A stretch of DNA of 64,000 nt from Paenibacillus_I sp035510375 (GCF_035510375.1 NZ_DATKHG010000030.1), one strand, 5' to 3'. Positions 1 to 8,104 are shown, numbered from the stretch's first letter. A program made the numbers and translations. The notes: generated by a model from the letters alone, not told the origin.

Positions 1-290
1 GGTCCGCTCACGCCGGCGCGCGGGCATTATCCGTCCGGGCCGATCGTCATCGACCCGAACGCTGCCGCACGCCGGCACCCGCTCACGGGGGTAAGCCGTA
101 ACGGCGTACGCGATACCGGCTCCAATCGAGCCGATGTGTTCCGCCGTTCCACTCCCAGGCGAGTTTCGGATTTCCCTTCGGCCGCGTCGCACCGTCCCGC
201 GGCTCTCTGACCGGCACGGGCGGAGGCGATAGCCTTCCGCCGCACCATTTTCCGGGTAGATCCTACTGCTCCTGTTCGTCGTGTTTAGGT
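1..290 (-). promoter_or_regulatory. Second tandem T-box leader (partial, runs off left edge)
   Basis: On the minus strand this stretch repeats the stem I landmarks of the leader at 396-747: an AGTA element near 260, an AGAGAG element followed by GGTGCGACGC at about 181-213, and a CTCGCCTGGGAG block near 150. The T-box core and terminator of this copy, and the gene it controls, must lie beyond base 1. The two copies are very similar through stem I, which suggests duplication. The specifier codon is uncertain: after the GGAAC landmark the bases read ACA, or CAC if shifted by one. Confidence 0.7.
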
Positions 291-395
291 GATATATGGT
301 TGCACTGCACCGCTGAACTTCCGCTTCAACAAAATCACCCCAAAAAGTGACGCGAAGCGCTGCAGCAAATTCCGGTTACTTTTCGGGGACCCCGC

Positions 396-437
396 AAAAA
401 AGCCTGCCGCCTCTCGAATAATCAAGAGACGACAGGC
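396..437 (-). terminator. T-box-controlled terminator
   Basis: A GCCTG.../...CAGGC hairpin with a central AGAG/CTCT stem is followed on the minus strand by a run of six T. It sits directly after the T-box core, the expected place for the competing terminator. Confidence 0.85.
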
Positions 438-747
438 ATTGAAGGCCCGCGCGGTACCACCCTTGTTGACGCTCCAGTAAACGGATGCGCCCACCTTACG
501 CACGCTGCCGGTTCATGACGCCGACAGGCATGCACCCGATCACGGGGGTAAGCCGTTACGGTCTGGCGTCCGGCCCGAGCCGTCCGTTCAACCGTTCCGC
601 TCCCAGGCGAGCTTCAGGCATCCTTCGTCTGCGTCGCACCGTCCCGCAGCTCTCTGCCGACCGGCCGGCTGTCCGCCGCCGTTCGTCCCCGGATCGTCCT
701 TACTGTTCCTGCTCATCGCGTTTGAAAGGTATGGAAATTCAGTGTTG
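396..747 (-). promoter_or_regulatory. T-box riboswitch (upstream copy)
   Basis: The T-box core AAGGGTGGTACCGCG is present on the minus strand at 450-464, followed by a terminator at 396-437. Upstream are stem I landmarks: an AGTA loop near 690, AGAGAG plus GGTGCGACGC at about 628-660, and CTCGCCTGGGAG near 605. T-boxes sense uncharged tRNA and control aminoacyl-tRNA synthetase or amino-acid genes. The bulge reads TGGT, which fits a tRNA with discriminator base A. After the TGAAC landmark the bases are GGA (or CGG if shifted), so I do not assign an amino acid. Confidence 0.9.
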
Positions 748-753
748 ATGACC

Positions 754-782
754 ATTATATTCCCCGCAAAATATTCTGTCAA
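754..782 (-). promoter_or_regulatory. Sigma-A promoter of the T-box leader
   Basis: On the minus strand TTGACA (777-782) and TATAAT (754-759) are separated by exactly 17 bases. Both hexamers match the vegetative consensus perfectly, so attenuation rather than initiation is probably the main control. Confidence 0.9.
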
Positions 783-971
783 TTCGATTTTTTTGAGTTT
801 TTTGAACGGGGGCCAATTGCCCAAAAGCAAGCAACCGAGCAATATACAAATTGTTACAGTTATATTTCAATATTCTACTTTATCCGACGCGGACGTATAA
901 ATATGGTAAGATAGAGAAGATTCCGCAGCAGCGGGTCGGAAAATAACAGGTTGAGGTGAACAAGCAACAGA

Positions 972-1403
972 ATGAAAAGCGACATCCAGACTACGGTCAC
1001 CGGCGGCGGCTATGGCAAGGAAGCCCGCTCAATGGCGGCCAAACCTCCCGTATTGCTTCTAGTTGGTGCTTGGCTCGTTCTTGTCGCAGGCGGCATCGGC
1101 GGTACCGTTTGGTATACCGGCAAGCTGAAATCCGACATTACGGCCGATGTCCAGGCACAAGCCGACCGCCAAATCGCTGCCCTGAAGACGGACTATGAGA
1201 GCCGGATCGGGCAGATGGAAGCGAAGTACACCACTCAAATTACCGGTCTTTCCGGCAAGGTCGACGCGCTGAACGAGCTGCTGACGTTTACGAAAGATAA
1301 TGCCGGCACCAAGACCGACAATAGCAATAAGCTGTACACGCAAATCAATGAAGTGAAGCGGCAATTGGACGAGCTTGAGAAAACCTTGGAGCTGTTGAAA
1401 TGA
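972..1403 (+). CDS. Single-pass membrane protein with coiled coil, unknown function
   Basis: I do not recognise a named family. The 143-residue product has a cytoplasmic-looking N terminus, one hydrophobic segment at about residues 26-48 (LLLVGAWLVLVAGGIGGTV), and then a charged helical stretch with heptad-like spacing to the end, predicted to be a coiled coil outside the membrane. A GAGGTG motif lies 15 bases before this ATG, so the second Met (1032), preceded by AAGGAA, is a possible alternative start. The stop overlaps the next start in an ATGA, so the two genes are probably translationally coupled and may act together at the cell surface. Confidence 0.75.
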   Translation: MKSDIQTTVTGGGYGKEARSMAAKPPVLLLVGAWLVLVAGGIGGTVWYTGKLKSDITADVQAQADRQIAALKTDYESRIGQMEAKYTTQITGLSGKVDALNELLTFTKDNAGTKTDNSNKLYTQINEVKRQLDELEKTLELLK

Positions 1404-2494
1404 CGGCGGTCCGAATTCAATATCTGAACCGGTTGATTTTGCTGGCGACGGCGCCGTTCCTCGGAATAGCGGTCTGGATGGTATGGACGAGCTGGCTGAC
1501 CACGGCCGGCGCTGCAGCCGATCCCGGACTTTCGAGCGGCGTTGACATCGAGGCGGCAAGCGCCGCATCGACGGAGGCGGCTGCAGCGGTATCGGACGGG
1601 CTGGATAAGGCGGAAGCCTTGGCGGCGCAGACGACAAAGACGATCGAGAAATCGGCACAGATCTATCGCCTGGCGAACGCCGACATGAACACCATGGTAC
1701 GGCGGGCGGCAAACTATGCGTCCAAGCCGCTGCGAATCTACGACAGGAGAATTACGGGAAAGATCGGCACTCCGTCGAAGCAGGTTCAATCGAATAAGCT
1801 AACGGCGCAGTTGTTTTATGTAAAAGCGCAGAACTTCACCGGCTACGCGATGAAGGTCAAGCTGAAGTCGGACAACGCGATGAGAATGGTGCTGGGTTAC
1901 GATAAGGTAGGCAAAGCGGAAACGACCTTATCCGCCGCCAGAAGGTACAAGGCGGTTGCCGGCGTTAACGCGGGCGGTTATGCCGATGACGGCGGGAAGC
2001 GGTATCCGCTCAGCACCACGGTGTTGGGAGGCAGGTATATCGGAGGCTTCCAGCCGAGCTATAAAGATTTGTTTTTCGTCGGCATGAACAAGGATATGAA
2101 GCTGATCGGGGGCAAGTATAAGTCGAGAGATCAGCTGGACAAGCAAGAGCCGAAGTTCGGCGCTTCATTCGTCCCCGTGCTGATGAAGGACGGACGCAGA
2201 CAGCCGATTCCGCCGAAATGGCAGAAGACCCCTTACCGTGCGCCGCGAACGGTCATCGCCAACTACAGGGACGACCAGCTGCTCTTCATCGTCACCGACG
2301 GCTATAACGAGAACGGCCGCTCCGGCGCGACGCTCAAGGAGATGCAGATGTTGCTCGAACGGTTCGGCGTCAAAGATGCGTACAACCTCGACGGCGGCGG
2401 CTCATCGTCGCTGATCTTCAACGGACGGGTCGTCAACAAGCCGTCCGACGGCAGGCTGAGAGGCCTGGCCACGCACTTTTTGTTTTTTAAATGA
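1400..2494 (+). CDS. Phosphodiester glycosidase (NAGPA-domain) exported protein
   Basis: The 364-residue protein begins with a hydrophobic segment (about residues 10-30), a signal anchor or signal peptide. The C-terminal half carries NAGPA/DUF2233 features: the VAGVNAGGY stretch, a region ending in AYNLDGGGSSSLIFNGRVV, and a final LATHFLFF. This family (PF09992) contains the N-acetylglucosamine-1-phosphodiester glycosidase domain and in Bacillota is usually an exported exopolysaccharide or wall-associated protein. It overlaps the upstream membrane protein by four bases and is followed by a strong terminator, making a two-gene operon. The substrate is not known. Confidence 0.85.
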   Translation: MTAVRIQYLNRLILLATAPFLGIAVWMVWTSWLTTAGAAADPGLSSGVDIEAASAASTEAAAAVSDGLDKAEALAAQTTKTIEKSAQIYRLANADMNTMVRRAANYASKPLRIYDRRITGKIGTPSKQVQSNKLTAQLFYVKAQNFTGYAMKVKLKSDNAMRMVLGYDKVGKAETTLSAARRYKAVAGVNAGGYADDGGKRYPLSTTVLGGRYIGGFQPSYKDLFFVGMNKDMKLIGGKYKSRDQLDKQEPKFGASFVPVLMKDGRRQPIPPKWQKTPYRAPRTVIANYRDDQLLFIVTDGYNENGRSGATLKEMQMLLERFGVKDAYNLDGGGSSSLIFNGRVVNKPSDGRLRGLATHFLFFK

Positions 2495-2705
2495 TTGGAC
2501 GGGAGCCCCTTGCAGAAGGGGCTCCCGTTATTTTTGCGGGTCGCCGTGCAGAAATTGATATATCCTTGCTTACACGCATCCGATTAAAAATGCAACTTTC
2601 GGATATATCGGCGACAACTTCCTTTTCATTATGAATCAGCTTCCAGAGCGCCTCCTGCGTGTGGGCATCCAAAACTACTTTTTTCTCGTTGGATTTATCA
2701 CTCAC
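2487..2705 (-). CDS. Possible small protein, unknown (weak)
   Basis: A 72-codon frame begins at GTG with AGATGAG immediately upstream and an extended -10 (TGGTATAAT) about 10 bases further up on the same strand. The first 45 residues are hydrophilic and helix-forming (VVLDAHTQEALWKLIHN). The frame then runs through the neighbouring terminator hairpin, which argues that the 3' end is not ordinary coding sequence. I recognise no family. It may be a decayed or lineage-specific small gene, or not a gene. Confidence 0.3.
   Translation of the reverse strand: MSDKSNEKKVVLDAHTQEALWKLIHNEKEVVADISESCIFNRMRVSKDISISARRPAKITGAPSARGSRPII
2499..2535 (+). terminator. Rho-independent terminator after the glycosidase
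   Basis: A perfect ACGGGAGCCCC/GGGGCTCCCGT stem with a 7-8 base loop is followed by TTATTTTT. Confidence 0.9.
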
Positions 2706-2713
2706 CTCATCTT

Positions 2714-2722
2714 GATTATACC
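2714..2722 (-). promoter_or_regulatory. Extended -10 element
   Basis: The minus strand reads TGGTATAAT. No good -35 hexamer is seen 17 bases upstream; the TGn extension could compensate. It would drive the weak small frame at 2487-2705. Confidence 0.4.
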
Positions 2723-2905
2723 AGAACTGCGATCGAACTCCTGGCATGTTTGGGTAGCCTATGATAGCACCGGACAAGACGAACATGAAAAACTCCCGTT
2801 AATAGATATAAATTTGTAAAAGGGCCAAACGATGAGGGATACTCATACAGACATTGTAAAATGTTCCGAATAGTATGAGGTGTGGTGTTGCGAAGAGGTG
2901 ATAAA

Positions 2906-3223
2906 ATGAAAAACTCCAAAAAAGCGAAATCATTAAAATCCGACACTCGGCGTTCCAGGCTATTAAAAACCAGATCCATCATGTTCTATGCAATATCGGA
3001 TGGAGTAAAGAGAATTTATACGAATAGGGATGGTATCAAAGGTTACGGAGTGAACCGCATTCCGAATCCTTATTCGGTTTCATTTATAAATGTATTCATC
3101 AATGGCGTGTTACAGCTTAAGCCTCTTTATAAGGTCAGAAAAGGCAAGCTGCTGTTGTTGTCGGACGATGTTCCGGTTAAAGGCATACCGATCATTGTTC
3201 AATCGGTAAAAATTATTGGTTAG
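2906..3223 (+). CDS. DUF4183 domain protein
   Basis: The start at this ATG is set by GAGGTGATAAA just upstream; an earlier in-frame GTG has no ribosome site. The 105-residue product has a very basic N terminus (KKAKSLKSDTRRSRLLKTR) and then a DUF4183-type domain with the YSVSFINVFINGVLQLKPLYKV core and a conserved end around VPVKGIPIIVQSV. DUF4183 proteins are short beta-rich proteins common in Bacillales, often beside collagen-like or exosporium genes; a spore-surface role is inference. It shares the INVxxNGxLQ core with the next gene, so the pair is probably an ancient duplication. Confidence 0.75.
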   Translation: MKNSKKAKSLKSDTRRSRLLKTRSIMFYAISDGVKRIYTNRDGIKGYGVNRIPNPYSVSFINVFINGVLQLKPLYKVRKGKLLLLSDDVPVKGIPIIVQSVKIIG

Positions 3224-3243
3224 ACAAGAAAGGGGGTGAAAGC

Positions 3244-3663
3244 ATGGCAGCATCATTAATTAAACTGTACGTTGCAGCCACTGCATCCGCGCCGATCGCT
3301 ACCGGAGGAGCTGTGACGACAACCGTAGATCCCAACGTTACAAGATTCAACGCAACGATTGCTGCAGGAATGATCGGCGCCACCGATACCACGATACCTG
3401 CGGCAAGTTTCTCTGATGACAATGGCAACGCGGTGACCAATTTACCTTCGACACCTGCCAACGGATATATTAATGTGTATGTGAACGGTCTTTTGCAAGA
3501 AGCCGGTTTGTCTACATTGTCGACCACGCAATTAGTGTTAAGTACAACAGCGGCTCCTGCCGGTGTACCGGTAGTCCTTGAAGTATCCGATTATTCCAAC
3601 ACCACTTCCGCGATTACGACCGAGCCAACGATTTCCGCGCCGACCATAACCATAACTGTATAA
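3244..3663 (+). CDS. DUF4183 domain protein
   Basis: The 139-residue product is rich in Ala, Thr, Ser and Val with almost no charged residues. Its centre holds the DUF4183 signature (ANGYINVYVNGLLQEAGLST), followed by LVLSTTAAPAGVPVVLEV, parallel to the upstream paralogue. GAAAGGGGGTG precedes the ATG by five bases. The Thr/Ala-rich, non-charged composition suits a structural surface protein; its exact role is unknown. It lies 20 bases after the previous gene, so they are probably cotranscribed, and a bidirectional terminator follows. Confidence 0.8.
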   Translation: MAASLIKLYVAATASAPIATGGAVTTTVDPNVTRFNATIAAGMIGATDTTIPAASFSDDNGNAVTNLPSTPANGYINVYVNGLLQEAGLSTLSTTQLVLSTTAAPAGVPVVLEVSDYSNTTSAITTEPTISAPTITITV

Positions 3664-3706
3664 AAAAATAACCCGCAGGTTGTCGGCCTGACGGGTTACT
3701 TTCTTG
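3663..3706. terminator. Bidirectional terminator between DUF4183 pair and tsaD
   Basis: TAACCCG/CGGGTTA with an inner CAGG/CCTG stem spans 3669-3698. On the minus strand it is followed by TTTTTTT, on the plus strand by ACTTTCTT, so it best serves the tsaD operon and may also serve the DUF4183 genes. Confidence 0.8.
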
Positions 3707-3749
3707 CGTTCACCATCCATGCTATCGGCTATCGCTAATTCCGACGGGC

Positions 3750-4808
3750 TCACGGCTCCCCGCCCCGCACCGACCATTCCTCAAGCGACAGCGCCGGGTC
3801 AGCCTTCATGTCGAGGGGCGAAAACTCGCCGCGCTTCCATTTCAGATGCGCGGCCGCTCCGATCATGGCCGCATTGTCCGTGCACAGCGCGTTCGGCGGA
3901 ATAAGCAGCGGGATGCCCCGCTCGCCGCAGCGCGCCGTCAGCGCCTCGCGCAGTCCGCGATTCGCGGCCACGCCGCCGCACAGAAGCAGCTGCTTCGCGC
4001 TGAATTCACGCACCGCGCGCAATGCCTTCGTTACAAGCACGTCGATAACCGACTCCTGAAAGCCGCGCGCCAAGGAAGGCCGCATCGGCGGCTCGCTTTT
4101 CATTCTCGACTGGTTAATGGCCGAGAGGACCGCCGATTTCAAGCCGCTGAAGCTGAAATCGTACGAGTCCGGCTCGAGCCAGGCCCGGGGCAGTTCGCTG
4201 ACCTCGGTGGCTTCCTGCGCCAGCCTGTCGATGTGGGGACCGCCCGGGTAAGGAAAATGCAATGCGCGGGCGACTTTGTCGTAGGCTTCGCCAACCGCAT
4301 CGTCGCGCGTCCGGCCGATAATCCGGAACGCGCCCTCCCGCTCCAGTACGACGAGCTCCGTGTGTCCGCCGGATACGACAAGCGCAATCGACGGGTACAC
4401 GATCTCGCCGATCAGGGCGTTGGCGTATATGTGGCCCGCAATATGATGCGTGCCGATCAGCGGCAGGCCGAGCGCCATCGCGAAGCTTTTCGCCGCGACG
4501 ACGCCGACGAGCAAAGCGCCGACCAGTCCGGGACCCTGCGTGACCGCAACGGCGGACAAGTCGCGGGGAGTCATGCCCGACTCGCGCAGCGCCGCTTCCA
4601 TCATCAGGGTAATCGTTTCGACGTGCTTGCGCGAGGCGATCTCCGGCACGACGCCCCCGAACTGCCGGTGCGTCTCGATCTGGCTGGAAACGAGATTGGA
4701 CAGAATCGTCGCGCCCCCGCGGACAACCGCGACCGACGTTTCGTCGCAGCTCGTTTCCACCGCGAGAAGAATCCCCGGATCCCCGGCCGAATGCTGGCTG
4801 CCTGTCAT
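3750..4808 (-). CDS. tsaD: tRNA N6-adenosine threonylcarbamoyltransferase TsaD
   Basis: TsaD transfers threonylcarbamoyl from TC-AMP to A37 of ANN-decoding tRNAs in the cytoplasm, with TsaB and TsaE. The 352-residue product shows the ASKHA phosphate loop LAVETSCDETS (residues 15-25), metal-binding H122-x3-H126 in THHIAGHIYA, the SGGHTELV loop, and the C-terminal LCGGVAANRGL and CTDNAAMIG motifs. The ATG overlaps the rimI stop as ATGA, giving translational coupling; longer in-frame readings through rimI are not needed. It is the last gene of the thiL-tsaE-tsaB-rimI-tsaD operon. Confidence 0.97.
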   Translation of the reverse strand: MTGSQHSAGDPGILLAVETSCDETSVAVVRGGATILSNLVSSQIETHRQFGGVVPEIASRKHVETITLMMEAALRESGMTPRDLSAVAVTQGPGLVGALLVGVVAAKSFAMALGLPLIGTHHIAGHIYANALIGEIVYPSIALVVSGGHTELVVLEREGAFRIIGRTRDDAVGEAYDKVARALHFPYPGGPHIDRLAQEATEVSELPRAWLEPDSYDFSFSGLKSAVLSAINQSRMKSEPPMRPSLARGFQESVIDVLVTKALRAVREFSAKQLLLCGGVAANRGLREALTARCGERGIPLLIPPNALCTDNAAMIGAAAHLKWKRGEFSPLDMKADPALSLEEWSVRGGEP

Positions 4809-5317
4809 TGTTTTCCCGTCGCTCCTTCCTCCGCCAGGTCCGCCCACATGATGAGCGCATCCTCCTGATTGTCCGTGTAATACTTGGGGCGAAGCCCGTT
4901 CGGCTTGAAGCCGAGCTTGCGGTACAGCCGCTGGGCGATTTCGTTGGAAACGCGCACCTCCAGCGTCATGGCCGTCGAGCCGTGTCGGACCGCGAGCTTC
5001 TGCAGCTCGCGCATCAGCCGTTCGCCGTAGCCGCGGCCGCGCCACCCGTCTCTCACCGCTATATTCGTCACATGCGCCTCGTCGATGATCGTCCACATGC
5101 CGCCGTAGCCGATGATGCGGCCGTCCGTGACCATGACGAGATAGCGCGCGAAATGGTTATGCTTCAACTCGTTCACGAATGCCTCCGGCGACCATGGCGC
5201 CGTAAAAACCTGGCGTTCGATCTCTACGATCGCAGGCACATCGTCGAGCGTCATCGGCCGGAATTCAATTTCCTCCCATGGACGAATCCCTGCCGCTCCG
5301 GTTGCTTGATCGGGCAT
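4805..5317 (-). CDS. rimI: Ribosomal protein bS18 alanine N-acetyltransferase RimI
   Basis: A 170-residue GNAT-fold enzyme expected to acetylate the N-terminal alanine of bS18 using acetyl-CoA. The family landmarks are present: FRPMTLDDVPAIVEIE near the N terminus, VTNIAVRDGWRGRGYGERLM with the RGRGYG acetyl-CoA loop, and the C-terminal LEVRVSNEIAQRLYRKLGF and RPKYYTDNQEDALIM. The start lies three bases after the tsaB stop with GGGGGAG upstream. rimI commonly travels with tsaB and tsaD in Bacillota, as here. Confidence 0.95.
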   Translation of the reverse strand: MPDQATGAAGIRPWEEIEFRPMTLDDVPAIVEIERQVFTAPWSPEAFVNELKHNHFARYLVMVTDGRIIGYGGMWTIIDEAHVTNIAVRDGWRGRGYGERLMRELQKLAVRHGSTAMTLEVRVSNEIAQRLYRKLGFKPNGLRPKYYTDNQEDALIMWADLAEEGATGKQ

Positions 5318-5320
5318 CGG

Positions 5321-6199
5321 TCACTCCCCCTGCCGTTTGGCCAGCAGCTTCACTTCCGCTTCCGCCAGCTGGGTATAGTTCGGTACGAATGTATGCGGCG
5401 CGTCGGTCTCCCCCCGCAGCAGCCGCCGTGCGCCGAGCCACGCAATCGCGCGGCCTTCCATGACCTGCGGCGACTTGACCGCGAGGATGCCGGATTCCGC
5501 CAGCAGAACGCCGAGCCGCTCGGCTTCCGCCTCGTGCAGCGACAAATCGCCCGTGAAACGGATCGCAGCCGGCGGCGAATCGGACCGCTTAGCCCATTCG
5601 GCCAGTTCCTCCACCCAATCATGCATCGGCCGTATGCCGTCATCCGTCTTGCGAATCCAACCGCGATCGGCAGCAACGGCATCCGCGGCACCGCTGCGGG
5701 CGTCGGCATCGCCTTCGGCTTGAAAAAGCGCCGTATACACTTGCCCCCTGCGCGCGTCCATAAGCGGCACGATCCACTCCGGCTTGCCGGGCATGCCGGA
5801 AGCGCGCGCTCCTTCGTTCCCGCCGGCATCGGAGCCGGTGGCCCGGAACGAGCCGCAGGCCAGCGCCTCCAGGCTGGACACGCCGACGAGCGGCACCTTC
5901 CAGACCCATGACAATGTTTTGCCGACGGTGACCGCGATCCGCATGCCGGTATAGGAGCCCGGTCCGCGGCCGACCGCAATGGCGGCCAGCGACTCGGGCG
6001 CCACCCCCGCCGATGCGATCAGCTGCTTCACCTGGGGAACGCTCTGCACCGAATGGTTCCGCTCGGCGAGCGACTGCACCTCGGCCAGCACCTCGCCATC
6101 CCGGACCACAGCGGCGGCCAGGGCGGCGGTCGACGTATCGAGTGCCAGGATTGCGCCCGATTGCCCGGGCCATTCCGCCATTTTCGCGCTATGCGCCAT
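5321..6199 (-). CDS. tsaB: tRNA threonylcarbamoyladenosine biosynthesis protein TsaB
   Basis: TsaB is the non-catalytic ASKHA partner that dimerises with TsaD in t6A formation. The 292-residue product has the N-terminal ILALDTSTAALAAAVV, ERNHSVQSVPQVKQL, and the dimer-interface motif VGRGPGSYTGMRIAVTVGKTL. ATG 6199 (MAHSAK) is chosen because GAGAAAGGGG precedes it and it overlaps the tsaE end by 11 bases; the frame is open further upstream. The middle region (about residues 130-200) is longer and more Gly/Ala-rich than in Bacillus TsaB. Confidence 0.95.
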   Translation of the reverse strand: MAHSAKMAEWPGQSGAILALDTSTAALAAAVVRDGEVLAEVQSLAERNHSVQSVPQVKQLIASAGVAPESLAAIAVGRGPGSYTGMRIAVTVGKTLSWVWKVPLVGVSSLEALACGSFRATGSDAGGNEGARASGMPGKPEWIVPLMDARRGQVYTALFQAEGDADARSGAADAVAADRGWIRKTDDGIRPMHDWVEELAEWAKRSDSPPAAIRFTGDLSLHEAEAERLGVLLAESGILAVKSPQVMEGRAIAWLGARRLLRGETDAPHTFVPNYTQLAEAEVKLLAKRQGE

Positions 6200-6683
6200 G
6201 CCCGTCAGCCCCTTTCTCCGCCAGTCTCCGGCACCAATCCGCATAGCGCTCGCCAAGCCCGGTTATGCGAATCGTCCGCGTGTCGTCACCCGTACGGGCA
6301 ATGACCATTTCCAGCCGTTCGGGCGGCAGCAGATCCGGAATCAGGCTCGCCCACTCCACGATCGTCGAACCGACGCCGAAAAAATAATCGTCCAGCCCGA
6401 GCTCATCCGCCTCCGCCTGCGACAGCCGATAAACGTCCATATGATAAAAGGGCATCGACGCCCCCTCGTATTCCTTGATAATCGTAAAAGTCGGACTGTT
6501 CACGACGCCTTTCACCCCGAATGCGCGCGCAAACGCCTGGGAGAAAAACGTCTTGCCCGCGCCGAGATCGCCGTCGAGCGCGATCACCGTGCCGGGCTCC
6601 GCCCAATCCGCCAAAAGCTCGGCCAGCCTCGCCGTATCCCGCGCGCTGCCGGCCTGCCACACCGCACTACCAGATGCCTGCAA
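6189..6683 (-). CDS. tsaE: tRNA t6A ATPase TsaE
   Basis: TsaE is the P-loop ATPase that drives turnover of the TsaB-TsaD complex. The 164-residue product has the Walker A motif LDGDLGAGKTFFSQ at about residues 37-50, the switch-like VNSPTFTIIKEY, and the Walker B-like YHMDVYRLS followed by ELGLDDYF and IVEWASLI, all in family order. No ATG is available; the start is TTG with GGGTGA six bases upstream. It lies between thiL and tsaB, overlapping tsaB. Confidence 0.95.
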   Translation of the reverse strand: MQASGSAVWQAGSARDTARLAELLADWAEPGTVIALDGDLGAGKTFFSQAFARAFGVKGVVNSPTFTIIKEYEGASMPFYHMDVYRLSQAEADELGLDDYFFGVGSTIVEWASLIPDLLPPERLEMVIARTGDDTRTIRITGLGERYADWCRRLAEKGADGHGA

Positions 6684-6714
6684 ATGCTTTCACCCGTTCG
6701 TCTTCGTTTTTCCG

Positions 6715-7998
6715 TTATGCATCCGCAAAATGATTGTACCCGCGTTTGGCGAGCGCCAACCTTTGCATGCTCCTCTTGCCCGCTTTCCCGCCAAGCTTGC
6801 CGGGGCGGCCTTGCCCCCCGCCAACCGCCGCCGCCCGCTCCAGCCAAACCGCCGCCGGCCCGTCCTCCACCCCGCCGATCACATAGAAAGGCAAGCCCTC
6901 GCGGTTAAAAAGCGCCCGAAGCGGCTCGCAGGCCGAAGCCGACGCCGTGCCGAGAAGCACGTAATCCTCGCCGCCGTACAGCATCCAATCCAAGGCAAGC
7001 GAGGCGGCATCCCGGCCGGAACCGACGCCGGCCGACACTGCGTAGGAAGCGAGGCTCCCGGCCCGCGGCAGCAGCTCCTCGCGCAGCACGATGGCGGCGC
7101 CGGAAGCTTCGGCGATTTCCCACGCCTCGCTCGCCAGCCCGTCGCTGACGTCATTCAGCGATGTGCAGCCGCCATGGCCGGCGAGCAGCCTGGCCGCGCG
7201 CACCGACGGCTCCGGACGCCGGTGCGCGCGCACGAGCGCGGCCGTGCCCGCCGCCTCGGCGGCGCTGAGCGGCACCGCGGTCCGGCCGGCAGCAACGGCA
7301 CCGGCCGGCGCCTCCGCATGGGGCCGCATTCCCTCCGCGCTGAGCGGCGCCGCGGTCCGGCCGGCGCCGTCGACGCGAGCCTCAGCCTCCGCATCGTCAC
7401 GACGGCCCCCGCCCGCCTCGGCGTCGCCTCGCGCCAGGCCGCCTGCGGCGCTCAGCCAATGCAGACCGGCCGCGGACAAGCCGACCGGGCCGGTCACAAA
7501 CACGGCGTCGCCCGGCCGCGCGCCCGAGCGGCGCAAGTCCCGGCCGGCTTCGACGGTGCCGGCAACCGTCACCGCCACGACCAGATGCGCCGGCGACGAC
7601 GTCGTATCGCCGCCGATCACCGCGACGCCGTACCGTTCCGCGCACGCGTACAGCCCGTCGTAGAGCCGGCGCATCCGCTCCGGCCCGAACGACGCCGGCA
7701 CGCTCACCGACACGAGCGCGTGCCGGGGCACGCCGCCCATCGCGGCGATGTCGCTGACGTTCGCCGCCAGCGCCTTGTAGCCGATGTCCTCGTCGTCCAT
7801 CGTCACGGCGTTGAAATGGACGGTCTCCACCATCGTGTCGACCGCCATCACCCACCGCAGAGCCTCGCCGTCTTCCGCGGCCGGCGTCTCCACCACCGCC
7901 GCATCGTCGCCGATGCCGAGCACGACGCCGCGCGAGCGCAGCCATTCGGCGCTTTGCCGGCCCGCCGTCCAGTGGCGGATTCTCGCGAATTCGTCCAG
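6715..7998 (-). CDS. thiL: Thiamine-monophosphate kinase ThiL, with an internal repeat-bearing insertion
   Basis: ThiL phosphorylates thiamine monophosphate to thiamine diphosphate with ATP. Motifs are VVLGIGDDAAVV (residues 25-36), DTMVETVHF, GYKALAANVSDIAAMG, VIGGDTTSSP and NDVSDGLASE. The usual N terminus (xDEFARIRHW) is encoded in frame upstream of the first GTG at 7923; its only plausible initiator is CTG at 7998, with GGGAGG nine bases before it, so a CTG start is inferred. At about 427 residues it is longer than the usual 320-350, because an Ala/Gly/Arg-rich insertion near residues 175-250 contains a duplicated in-frame segment. Confidence 0.9.
   Translation of the reverse strand: MDEFARIRHWTAGRQSAEWLRSRGVVLGIGDDAAVVETPAAEDGEALRWVMAVDTMVETVHFNAVTMDDEDIGYKALAANVSDIAAMGGVPRHALVSVSVPASFGPERMRRLYDGLYACAERYGVAVIGGDTTSSPAHLVVAVTVAGTVEAGRDLRRSGARPGDAVFVTGPVGLSAAGLHWLSAAGGLARGDAEAGGGRRDDAEAEARVDGAGRTAAPLSAEGMRPHAEAPAGAVAAGRTAVPLSAAEAAGTAALVRAHRRPEPSVRAARLLAGHGGCTSLNDVSDGLASEAWEIAEASGAAIVLREELLPRAGSLASYAVSAGVGSGRDAASLALDWMLYGGEDYVLLGTASASACEPLRALFNREGLPFYVIGGVEDGPAAVWLERAAAVGGGQGRPGKLGGKAGKRSMQRLALAKRGYNHFADA
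7262..7365 (-). repeat. In-frame direct repeat inside thiL
   Basis: A 29-base segment at 7262-7290 recurs at 7337-7365 with one mismatch, a period of 75 bases (25 codons). It encodes GRTAVPLSA and GRTAAPLSA within the ThiL insertion. Confidence 0.85.
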
Positions 7999-8070
7999 CT
8001 TCCGTCGCCTCCCGCACCTGCCGTTGTTCGTCCTTTATTATATCGGTACGGCCCCACGCAAGCAACAAAG

Positions 8071-8098
8071 CAAAGGCCGGTCCACCCGGGACCGGCCA
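8071..8098 (-). terminator. Terminator after yitT
   Basis: GGCCGGTCC/GGACCGGCC stem (8075-8097) followed on the minus strand by TTTGCTTTG, directly after the stop of the YitT gene. Confidence 0.75.
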
Positions 8099-8104
8099 GC
8101 CTGC

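Noticed and set aside
2716..2982. Minus-strand frame overlapping the DUF4183 start
   Set aside because: It is opposite the ribosome site and first codons of a supported gene and has no family features.
7923..7925. GTG 7923 as the thiL start
   Set aside because: It would remove the conserved xDEFARIRHW N terminus, which is encoded in frame just upstream.
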